Of a stretch of 5,876 nt of DNA, positions 1-5,477 are shown piece after piece (positions within the stretch are counted from its first letter, which is position 1; each line of letters starts with the position of its first letter). Position numbers and translations under genes: made by a program. The notes under the pieces are model-generated. The model made no database searches. It was not told where the DNA came from and worked only from the letters and a program-made list of their open reading frames with translations. Source of the DNA: Syntrophaceae bacterium (GTDB taxonomy: Bacteria; Desulfobacterota; Syntrophia; Syntrophales; UBA2185); NCBI GenBank assembly GCA_017885225.1, contig JAFNGM010000223.1, forward strand, positions 3,681 through 9,556. Reading direction: 5' to 3'.

Positions 1-5
1 CATTC

Positions 6-34
6 GCTTGCTTACCCCGCAGCAAGCTACGGGG
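6..34. repeat. REP-like palindrome at the left edge
   Basis: Positions 15-34 are nearly palindromic: CCCCG (15-19) pairs with CGGGG (30-34), and AGC (21-23) with GCT (26-28), with two mismatched pairs. A second, competing stem is possible between GCTTGC (6-11) and its exact complement GCAAGC (22-27). There is no following T run, so it does not look like a terminator. It resembles the short GC-rich palindromes (REP type) scattered between genes in many bacteria; membership of a genome-wide family is inferred. The flanking CAAGGGG copies at 55-61 and 63-69, and GGATTC at 50-55 and 74-79, suggest a block of degenerate intergenic repeats. Confidence 0.45.
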
Positions 35-72
35 AATGCGCTCGCTACCGGATTCAAGGGGCCAAGGGGTCG

Positions 73-122
73 AGGATTCGAGTGAAATGCGAAGAAGCCA
101 CTTGAACCATCGAATCCTTTTT
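73..122 (+). terminator. Terminator-like hairpin upstream of the reductase gene
   Basis: AGGATTCGA (73-81) and TCGAATCCT (110-118) form a perfect 9-bp stem, and the right arm runs into five T residues (118-122). The 28-base loop contains GTG/CAC segments that could extend an alternative stem (TTCGAGTG with CACTTGAA, one G-T wobble). The stem is long-looped and only moderately GC-rich, so it would be a weak intrinsic terminator for a gene to the left of the window. It could equally be another degenerate intergenic repeat. Confidence 0.3.
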
Positions 123-149
123 GCAATTAAATGGGAGAAGCGCTAAAAA
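121..149 (+). promoter_or_regulatory. Weak sigma70-like promoter candidate
   Basis: TTGCAA (121-126) and TAAAAA (144-149) are separated by 17 bases, and each matches four of six consensus positions for -35 and -10. They lie just after the terminator-like hairpin and about 100 bases before the reductase gene, the right place for a transcript entering the cluster. The match is weak enough to occur by chance. Confidence 0.2.
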
Positions 150-197
150 GAGGAATTACCGGGCGGTCTCCGATATATGGAATTTGAACATTCAAGT

Positions 198-237
198 AAA
201 TTCCCCCCTTTGAAAGAGGGGGGTGAGGGGGGATTTT
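198..237 (+). repeat. C-run/G-run palindromic repeat, copy 1
   Basis: This copy has AAATT, six C (203-208), TTT, a short GAA turn, then AG and six G (218-223), GTGA, another six G (227-232) and ATTTT. The first G run pairs with the C run to give a stem of about nine base pairs; the second G run could compete for the same C run. The same pattern recurs at 1028-1075 and, shortened, at 2482-2515, always in the same orientation. The copy abuts the reductase gene, and its purine-rich right arm lies where a ribosome binding site is expected. Confidence 0.75.
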
Positions 238-244
238 GAACAGT

Positions 245-973
245 ATGAAAGAGGAGCAGATCGCCCTGGTAACAGGCGGCAGTCGAGGCATTGGCCGCGC
301 CATCGCCATAGAACTGGCGGAAGCGGGATATAAAGTCATTATTACTTACAAAGCAAACGATCGGGCGGCTGAAGAAACCCTGCATAGTATCCGCTCAAAG
401 GGCGGCTCCGCGGATAAAGTCCGGTTCGATGTGGCCGACTCCAGGGAAGCAGCAAAACAGATGGATGAAATCATCTCGCAGAATCAAAACCTGCGCATTC
501 TCGTCAACAATGCGGGAGTCACCGCCGATGGTTTGTTTATGATGATGCCTGAGGAAGATTGGGATACGGTGATTCAGACAACCCTGAAAGGCTTTTACAA
601 CGTCACGAAACCGGTCATAAAAAGGATGGCCAGAAACCGCAAAGGATCCGTTGTTTCCATTTCGTCAATATCCGCCCTTGTCGGAAACAGGGGACAGGCC
701 AACTACGCTGCGGCGAAGGCAGGTTTGATTGCCGCGAGCCGCGCCCTTGCGTCGGAGGTGGCCAGGCTGGGTATCCGCGTAAATGTGGTTGCTCCGGGAT
801 TGATTGATACAGAGATGATCAAGGGTGCGCCGATAGAGAGGATCAAAGACATTATCCCCATGGCGAGAATTGGGAAGCCGGAAGAGGTTGCGAAAGTTGT
901 CCGTTTCCTGTGTTCTGACGACGCCTCGTACATTACGGGTCAGGTCATTTCCGTCAATGGCGGCATGTTTTAA
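245..973 (+). CDS. fabG: FabG-like 3-oxoacyl-ACP reductase (SDR family)
   Basis: This classical short-chain dehydrogenase/reductase should reduce beta-ketoacyl-ACP to beta-hydroxyacyl-ACP with NADPH in the cytoplasm. From the ATG at 245 it has 242 residues, normal for FabG. The cofactor motif TGGSRGIG is at 10-17 and NNAG at 88-91; the catalytic residues are S141, Y154 and K158 in a QANYAAAKAG context, and the end is NGGMF, as in FabG. The tetrad Asn expected in the 'NLxGxFN' helix is Thr (T113, codon 581-583), which is unusual. An in-frame TTG at 236 gives three more residues; both starts draw on the G-rich end of the repeat, so the start is uncertain. I prefer ATG because family members usually carry only a few residues before the first strand. 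The lyase and LolA-like genes nearby suggest a dedicated pathway paralogue rather than the housekeeping enzyme (inference). Confidence 0.93.
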   Translation: MKEEQIALVTGGSRGIGRAIAIELAEAGYKVIITYKANDRAAEETLHSIRSKGGSADKVRFDVADSREAAKQMDEIISQNQNLRILVNNAGVTADGLFMMMPEEDWDTVIQTTLKGFYNVTKPVIKRMARNRKGSVVSISSISALVGNRGQANYAAAKAGLIAASRALASEVARLGIRVNVVAPGLIDTEMIKGAPIERIKDIIPMARIGKPEEVAKVVRFLCSDDASYITGQVISVNGGMF

Positions 974-1027
974 ATAGGACGGGAAAGGAAGTTCAAGAGC
1001 AGCATTTTTCACGGGACAAGCAGGTAA

Positions 1028-1075
1028 AATCCCCCCTAACCCCCCTTTAATAAAAGGGGGGAGCGAGGGGGATTT
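1028..1075 (+). repeat. C-run/G-run palindromic repeat, copy 2 (fullest copy)
   Basis: This is the most complete copy and forms a two-tier inverted repeat. The outer arms are AAATCCCCC (1028-1036) and GGGGGATTT (1067-1075). The inner arms are six C plus TTT (1040-1048) and four A plus six G (1052-1061). TAA on one side and AGCGA on the other separate the tiers. It fills much of the gap between the reductase and the LolA-like gene. No T tract follows, so it is not a standard intrinsic terminator, although such a hairpin could stabilise or attenuate the transcript. Confidence 0.8.
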
Positions 1076-1114
1076 AAATGAAACCGCACAGACTAAGATA
1101 CGAACAGATTCCTT

Positions 1115-1118
1115 AGGA
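1115..1118 (+). promoter_or_regulatory. Ribosome binding site deciding the LolA-like start
   Basis: AGGA lies 8 bases before the ATG at 1127. The earlier ATG at 1118 overlaps this AGGA and has no purine-rich site of its own at a usable distance, so 1127 is the better start. A further ATG at 1130 follows directly. Confidence 0.45.
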
Positions 1119-1126
1119 TGAACTTG

Positions 1127-1756
1127 ATGATGAAGAAAAGCGGAGCGAAAAGATATGTATTCCTCATGGGGATACTATGTTACTGTATATTTCTTCTGGG
1201 GTGGGCGAATACCTGGGAGGATATCCGTCGTGAATCTAAAAAGATACACTCGGTGAGCGCTCAGTTTTCTCAGAAAAAACACGTGCAGATCCTGACAAGA
1301 CCCCTTGTTTCCAAAGGTTTTTTTTACTTTCAGGCACCCGATTCGGTGAGATGGGAATACACGTCCCCCATAAAGAGCGTGCTCATCACGCATAAGGGGA
1401 ATATCAAACGATACACCCAGGGAGAGAAAGGCCTTGTTGAGGATGCAGGCGGGCCTCTCGAGGCGATGCAGATCGTTTTGCAGGAGATCGGCCGTTGGAC
1501 CAGAGGGGAGTTTACGGAAAACGAACATTTCTCCGCAACCCTGAAAGGCGGTAAGGCGCCAAGCATAATCCTCACGCCGAAAGAAAAAGGGATGGCGGCC
1601 ATGATTTCACGCGTCGTGATAACCCTCTCGCCGGACAGGCAGGGTGTCATAAAAACTGTGAAAATCTTTGAAAATGAAGGGAACCATACCCTCTTTGAAT
1701 TTACCGACGTGCAGATTAACGGGAAAATCTCTGAAACGTTGTTCCGGGAAATGTGA
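1127..1756 (+). CDS. LolA-like periplasmic lipid/lipoprotein carrier
   Basis: From the ATG at 1127 the protein has 209 residues, close to the usual length of a LolA precursor. It starts with a Lys/Arg-rich end and a hydrophobic stretch (about 11-26), with likely cleavage after GWA near residue 27, so it should be periplasmic. The mature part aligns by eye with LolA: IHSVSAQFSQ (40-49), FYFQAPDSVRWEY (66-78), then a later ILTPK and alternating beta strands. LolA carries lipoproteins across the periplasm in an open beta barrel. Here the position of E. coli LolA Arg43 is Ala (A70) and that of Phe47 is Val (V74), while the Trp49 equivalent is kept (W76). That favours a specialised paralogue, as found in aryl polyene/flexirubin clusters, over the housekeeping carrier. 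Its stop shares a base with the start of the following lipoprotein gene. A start at 1118 would add three residues. Confidence 0.85.
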   Translation: MMKKSGAKRYVFLMGILCYCIFLLGWANTWEDIRRESKKIHSVSAQFSQKKHVQILTRPLVSKGFFYFQAPDSVRWEYTSPIKSVLITHKGNIKRYTQGEKGLVEDAGGPLEAMQIVLQEIGRWTRGEFTENEHFSATLKGGKAPSIILTPKEKGMAAMISRVVITLSPDRQGVIKTVKIFENEGNHTLFEFTDVQINGKISETLFREM

Positions 1757-2472
1757 TGAAGGCTTTTGTAGTGCCTGGACGCTGGGTCATTATAGTAACA
1801 ATGATGGCGCTGATCATCTCCTGTGCCCGTCTTCCTGTCATCAAACCGGTGGACCCTGAGGCGATGCAGGATACGAGGGAGCGGTGTCGCCGGCCGTTTC
1901 TCGACAGCTCCTACCGTTTCATCCATGCAATAGAGGTATCGTTTCCCGGCGGCAGGAAGGGAACGGTCGTGGGTATTACCCTCGTCGATCCTTCAGAGAA
2001 AACTGTCCACAGTGTGATCATGACTATCGAAGGATTCGTCCTGTTTGACGCCCGGTATGAAAAAGAAGTGCGGGTGAACCGGGCTTTGCCTCCATTTAAT
2101 GCAGAACAGTTTGCCGGATACATGATGGATGATGTCCGTCTCATGTTTCTTGCTCCCGAGGGAAAACTTGCGGATGCCGGTGTGCTCGCAGATGGATCGA
2201 CTGCCTGCAGGTACCATGGTAATAAGGGCACTACTGTAGATGTGGTCGTCCATAAGGATGATTCCTGGAATATCGAAACATACAGCAACAGTAATGAACT
2301 GCTGCGGAAGATAAGGGTCGTTGAAGTACGAAACGGGATTCCTAATATGGTCGAGTTGCACGGGTTCGGCTTTCGCGAGTACACCCTGCGCCTTAAGCTG
2401 ATAAGTGCGGAGGCTGTTTCTCCCCGCGTGAATCAGGCACCTCCCGGAGATATTCCAGAGGATGAGGAATAG
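1756..2472 (+). CDS. Probable outer-membrane lipoprotein of a LolA-associated type
   Basis: The ATG at 1756 overlaps the stop of the LolA-like gene (TGATG), implying coupled translation; a GTG at 1753 is an alternative start. The protein has 238 residues. Its N-terminus has Arg9, a hydrophobic segment (11-22) and the lipobox IISC with Cys23, so it is probably a lipoprotein; there is no Asp at +2 (it is Ala), which by the E. coli rule favours the outer membrane. The rest is soluble and looks beta-rich, with a central block around 67-135 (KGTVVGITLVD, EGFVLFDARY, MMDDVRLMFL) and a Pro/Glu/Asp-rich tail. I cannot assign a family with certainty. Candidates are a DUF3261-like lipoprotein, which accompanies LolA-like genes in aryl polyene clusters, or a LolB-like acceptor for the preceding carrier. 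The coupling supports joint work at the outer membrane (inference). Confidence 0.8.
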   Translation: MKAFVVPGRWVIIVTMMALIISCARLPVIKPVDPEAMQDTRERCRRPFLDSSYRFIHAIEVSFPGGRKGTVVGITLVDPSEKTVHSVIMTIEGFVLFDARYEKEVRVNRALPPFNAEQFAGYMMDDVRLMFLAPEGKLADAGVLADGSTACRYHGNKGTTVDVVVHKDDSWNIETYSNSNELLRKIRVVEVRNGIPNMVELHGFGFREYTLRLKLISAEAVSPRVNQAPPGDIPEDEE

Positions 2473-2481
2473 CATAATAAG

Positions 2482-2515
2482 TCTCCCTTTATAAAGGGAG
2501 ATTAAGAGGGATTTT
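2482..2515 (+). repeat. C-run/G-run palindromic repeat, copy 3 (shortened)
   Basis: Positions 2482-2501 form a perfect 20-base palindrome (TCTCCCTTT, AT centre, AAAGGGAGA), followed by TTAAGAGGGATTTT. This matches the inner hairpin and right outer arm of the copies at 198-237 and 1028-1075, with shorter C and G runs and no left outer arm. It starts 10 bases after the lipoprotein stop codon and could act as a 3' stabilising hairpin; a T run after the second arm (2512-2515) is too short and distant for a confident terminator. Confidence 0.65.
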
Positions 2516-2565
2516 ACATAGCGGAACAAATATCTCCTGCTTCTTTTCCAAAGGGGGAAGTAGAA

Positions 2566-2577
2566 TCTATTAATAGA
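2566..2577. promoter_or_regulatory. 12-base perfect palindrome before the radical SAM gene
   Basis: TCTATTAATAGA is a perfect palindrome located 18 bases upstream of the TTG start and just before the ribosome binding site. It could be an operator half-site pair or a weak hairpin in the leader. A very weak promoter-like pair (TTTCCA at 2545-2550, TATTAA at 2569-2574, spacing 18) overlaps it. AT-rich palindromes of this length also arise by chance. Confidence 0.2.
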
Positions 2578-2584
2578 GAAAGTC

Positions 2585-2588
2585 AGGA
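2585..2588 (+). promoter_or_regulatory. Ribosome binding site supporting the TTG start at 2596
   Basis: AGGA, continuing as AGGAAG to 2590, lies 7 bases before TTG at 2596. The resulting N-terminus MKFKLIYPRW is the typical first strand of the cobalamin-binding domain of B12 radical SAM proteins, so a non-ATG start is well supported. The rare start codon may lower expression. Confidence 0.65.
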
Positions 2589-2595
2589 AGCAGAT

Positions 2596-3876
2596 TTGAA
2601 ATTCAAACTCATTTATCCAAGATGGAAAAAACTGGACGGGCAAACGGAATTTCACCTTCCACCCCATGGCCCCGTTGTCTTTGCCGCGACGCTGCCCGAT
2701 GATGTAGATGTCGAATTTATCGATGAAAATGTGGAATCCTTAAACTTTGATGATGCTCCCGATTTTGTGGGAATATCGGTGATGCTGACCAGCCAGATCA
2801 CTCGGGGCTGGGAGATTGCTGACAGGTACAGGCAGAAGGGTATCAACGTCATTTTCGGCGGTATTGCGACGATGCTCCATGCCGAGGAAACAATGCTGCA
2901 CGCTGATGCGGTCTTTCTCGGTGAGGCGGAAGGCCGGATGGAGGAAGTCTTCCGTGATTTCAGAGACGGACGGTTGCAGAAGCGATATGATTACCTGCTG
3001 GATTTTCCCCCCGCGGCATCCATCGGAACAGCGAGAAGAGACATATTGAAGAGGGAATTTTACTATTATAAGGGCGTGCAGATGGTGGACCTCGTACATG
3101 CGTCGCGGGGGTGCCGTTTCGATTGCTATCCCTGCTGCGTGTCTTTCCTGGGAGGAAGGAAATTTCGTCCCCGTCCTATTGACCGGGTTGTGGAGGAACT
3201 GGCGGCAATCGACAACAACCGTCTTTTCATAGTGGACAATTCCCTTGCCCAGGATAAAGAGTGGGAACGGGAGCTGTTTACCGCCATGATTCCCTTGAAG
3301 AAGAAATGGTGCTGTCATCCCATCGAGGACGATGATGAAATTCTTGATCTGGCGGCGCAGGCGGGCGCCTGGTATGTCTATCAGGCTATATTCGATACAT
3401 CAGACTATATACGGGATCGCATCCGCCGCTATCATGACCACGGTATCGCCGTAGAGGGTACGATTCTCCTCGGCCTCGATGACCATACAGAAGATGATAT
3501 ACGGCGGCTCGTGGATTTTCTCCTGGAAATCAACCTTGACCTCGCTGAATTTACCATCCTCACGCCCTTTCCCCACACCCGGGCCTTCGACGACCTGCAC
3601 CGGGCCGGGCGCATCCTCTCATATGACTGGAACGATTATACGGCAGACAAGGTGGTGTTCCAGCCAAGACATGTGGCTCCGGAGAAACTCCAGGAGCTTT
3701 ATGTCCATGCATGGGAGACATTCTACCGTGATGAACCTCAGCCATACAAAATGTTCAAGCTTATGCAGAAGGTAATGGAAAAAGAGAAGGCTGATGGGAC
3801 ATACAGGGGCCGCAAGAGGGAACTGATGGCCCGCAGGTTCGGCAAAAAAGAAGAGATGTCTGGAGGTCAGGTATGA
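2596..3876 (+). CDS. B12-binding domain radical SAM protein (class B type)
   Basis: This 426-residue protein has an N-terminal Rossmann-like cobalamin-binding domain (about 1-130: KLIYPRW, PDFVGISVMLTSQ, NVIFGGIATMLHAEE, ADAVFLGEAEG). It lacks the DxHxxG base-off motif, as is usual for this family. A radical SAM domain (about 160-350) follows, with the [4Fe-4S] motif CRFDCYPC (C173, C177, C180) and an extra adjacent Cys, C181. Family landmarks IVDNSLAQD (212-220) and GTILLGLDDHTEDDI (288-302) are visible. The segment after the fourth strand (AGAWYVYQAIFDTSDYIRD) lacks the usual GxES-type signature and seems short. Relatives methylate unreactive carbons or build rings in lipids, pigments and antibiotics; the substrate here is unknown. 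The gene ends in a 4-base overlap with the ammonia-lyase gene, so the two products probably act in the same pathway. A C-terminal Lys/Arg-rich helix (386-418) completes the protein. Confidence 0.88.
   Translation: MKFKLIYPRWKKLDGQTEFHLPPHGPVVFAATLPDDVDVEFIDENVESLNFDDAPDFVGISVMLTSQITRGWEIADRYRQKGINVIFGGIATMLHAEETMLHADAVFLGEAEGRMEEVFRDFRDGRLQKRYDYLLDFPPAASIGTARRDILKREFYYYKGVQMVDLVHASRGCRFDCYPCCVSFLGGRKFRPRPIDRVVEELAAIDNNRLFIVDNSLAQDKEWERELFTAMIPLKKKWCCHPIEDDDEILDLAAQAGAWYVYQAIFDTSDYIRDRIRRYHDHGIAVEGTILLGLDDHTEDDIRRLVDFLLEINLDLAEFTILTPFPHTRAFDDLHRAGRILSYDWNDYTADKVVFQPRHVAPEKLQELYVHAWETFYRDEPQPYKMFKLMQKVMEKEKADGTYRGRKRELMARRFGKKEEMSGGQV
3862..3866 (+). promoter_or_regulatory. Shine-Dalgarno site of the ammonia-lyase inside the radical SAM gene
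   Basis: GGAGG lies 6 bases before the ATG at 3873, within the last codons of the radical SAM gene. With the ATGA overlap it supports efficient reinitiation and fixes the lyase start. Confidence 0.7.
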
Positions 3877-5420
3877 AGGGACGTGCAACAAAAGAAGTGA
3901 TCATCGGCGAGGGGCTGGTGACGCTCCGGGAGGTCGTTGCAGTGGCACGGGGAAATGCCCGGGTGAAGCTCAGCAGGGAAAAAAGTTTCCAGGAGCGTGT
4001 CCGCCGCAGTGAGGCTATGCTTCACAAAGCCATCCAGGATGGAGTTCCTGTATATGCTGTTTCCACGGGCTTTGGAAAGTCCTGCGGAAAACGACTGAAG
4101 CGGGATCAGATCCGGAAACACCGGGGAGCTAATCCCATCCGGTTTCACGGCTGCGGCACCGGTGAGCCTTTCAGCATCGAGGCCACACGGGCGGCAATGC
4201 TCTGCCGTCTGATCTGTCTTTCCCGAGGGTATTCCGGAGTATCTCTGGGGCTATTGGAGCGGCTGGCGGCATTTCTCAATCGTGGGATCACACCCGTCGT
4301 CCCCTGTGAGGGATCTGTGGGCGCTTCCGGTGACCTGACGCCCATGTCCTATGTCACGGCAGCCTTGACGGGTGAACGGGAGGTTATCTATCGGGGAGAG
4401 CGTATGCCCGCCGCCGAGGCTTTGGCGTCTGCGGGCCTCGTCCCTTATGCCTTTGCCCCGAAGGAGGCTATTTCCATGATGAACGGCACTTCTACTATGA
4501 CGGGAGTTGCTGTTCTCGCCGTCGAGAGAGCGGAGCGCATCCTCGATGCAGCCATCTGCGCCACATCACTCACCGTTCACGCCCTGAAGGGAAAGGTTCT
4601 CCACTTCCACCCGACCATCGGTGAGGCAAAACCATTTCCGGGGCAGGTGAGTGTCGCCCGGCGGATTTCGGAGCTGCTCCATACGAAGGAGGTGAACGGC
4701 GATCTCGAATCGCACACGCGGGAAACCCTGCAGGATCCTTATTCTGTTCGTTGTGCACCGCAGATCATCGGGGTCCTTCACGATGCCCTCGTATGGATCA
4801 GGCAGTGGGTTGAGACGGAAGTGAACAGTGCAAATGACAACCCCATATTCGATCCGGAAACGGGCCAGCCGCTCATGAGCGGGAATTTCTACGGAGGCCA
4901 TATGGCGTTTGCCATGGATGCCCTCAAAGCGGCCTTGGCCTCTGTCGCAGACATGTCGGACCGGCAAATGGCGCTCCTGGTGGATCCTCTTCTCAACCGG
5001 GGGCTCCCGGCAGACCTGGTAGGGATTACGGGAGAGGATGCGGTATTTCACCATGGCTTCAAGGCCATGTCGCTTTCCACGTCGGCCCTGACGGCGGAAG
5101 CCTTGAAGCTGACCATGCCCGCGGCCTCCTTCTCGCGTTCCACGGAGTCCCATAATCAGGACAAGGTCAGCATGGGAACAATCGCTGCACGGGATGCGGA
5201 GCGGATCTGTACCCTGACGGAGCGTGTTCTGGCCATTCACCTCCTCGCCGCTTCCCAGGGGTGCGAGATTCGTGGAAACCTCGAAGTAAGGCCGCAGCTT
5301 CTCGCCCTCATCGCACGGATTCGCGCCCTCTCAAAATCACTCGTGGAAGATCGCGAGATGGACACAGACATCGAACGGCTTGCACGGGCCATCGCCGGAT
5401 CAAACCTGTGCGGGAAATAG
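3873..5420 (+). CDS. Aromatic amino acid ammonia-lyase (HAL/PAL/TAL family, MIO type)
   Basis: This 515-residue enzyme has family-normal length and probably eliminates ammonia from an aromatic amino acid to give an aryl acrylate such as cinnamate or coumarate. The Ala-Ser-Gly triad that cyclises to the MIO electrophile is at 151-153 (codons 4323-4331) in GSVGASGDLTPMSY. Other active-site landmarks are intact: Y61 in YAVSTGFG, NGT at 204-206, QDPYSVRC with Y290 and R293, NSANDNP (318-324), GNFYGG (337-342) and NQDKVSMG (428-435). The ring-selectivity pair is Phe91-His92, where tyrosine lyases have His-Leu, phenylalanine lyases Phe-Leu and histidine lyases Ser-His. The Glu that binds histidine in HAL (GNFHxE) is Gly342. 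Histidine lyase is therefore unlikely; a Phe- or Tyr-type lyase supplying an aryl starter fits best, but the substrate is not settled. No hut genes are nearby. It overlaps the radical SAM gene by 4 bases and precedes a DAK2-domain gene. Confidence 0.92.
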   Translation: MKGRATKEVIIGEGLVTLREVVAVARGNARVKLSREKSFQERVRRSEAMLHKAIQDGVPVYAVSTGFGKSCGKRLKRDQIRKHRGANPIRFHGCGTGEPFSIEATRAAMLCRLICLSRGYSGVSLGLLERLAAFLNRGITPVVPCEGSVGASGDLTPMSYVTAALTGEREVIYRGERMPAAEALASAGLVPYAFAPKEAISMMNGTSTMTGVAVLAVERAERILDAAICATSLTVHALKGKVLHFHPTIGEAKPFPGQVSVARRISELLHTKEVNGDLESHTRETLQDPYSVRCAPQIIGVLHDALVWIRQWVETEVNSANDNPIFDPETGQPLMSGNFYGGHMAFAMDALKAALASVADMSDRQMALLVDPLLNRGLPADLVGITGEDAVFHHGFKAMSLSTSALTAEALKLTMPAASFSRSTESHNQDKVSMGTIAARDAERICTLTERVLAIHLLAASQGCEIRGNLEVRPQLLALIARIRALSKSLVEDREMDTDIERLARAIAGSNLCGK

Positions 5421-5477
5421 TATGATGCCTCGTAAGTCGAAATGGCGCTGGAGCACGCAGGCCACTGGTAGTAAGCC

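Noticed and set aside
1..105. Frame open from the left edge to a TGA at 103-105, a possible tail of an upstream gene
   Set aside because: It runs through the REP-like palindrome and degenerate repeats and encodes no recognisable motif; it looks like open repeat sequence rather than coding sequence.
1028..1075. Repeat copy 2 as a rho-independent terminator between the reductase and LolA-like genes
   Set aside because: The stem is strong but no T tract follows either G arm; ATTTAAATG comes next.
1330..1926. Minus-strand open frame across the LolA-like/lipoprotein junction
   Set aside because: It is a shadow of two well-supported plus-strand genes, with no motif and no ribosome binding context.
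198..2515. The three C-run/G-run repeats as a CRISPR array
   Set aside because: They are palindromic, unequal in length and separated by whole genes, not by uniform spacers.
2538..2560. Possible hairpin CTTC...GAAG around the AAAGGGGG run before the radical SAM gene
   Set aside because: The pairing depends on several G-T pairs and mismatches and is not convincing by eye.
1993..2667. Minus-strand open frame spanning the lipoprotein end and the radical SAM start
   Set aside because: It crosses the intergenic repeat and two real gene ends, and shows no family resemblance.
4566..5240. Long minus-strand open frame opposite the ammonia-lyase
   Set aside because: It lies wholly within the lyase gene, has no recognisable domain, and is explained by GC-rich codons on the opposite strand.
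3873..5420. Histidine ammonia-lyase (HutH) as the lyase identity
   Set aside because: The Ser-His pair and the Glu of GNFHxE typical of HutH are replaced by Phe-His and Gly, and no histidine utilisation genes are adjacent.
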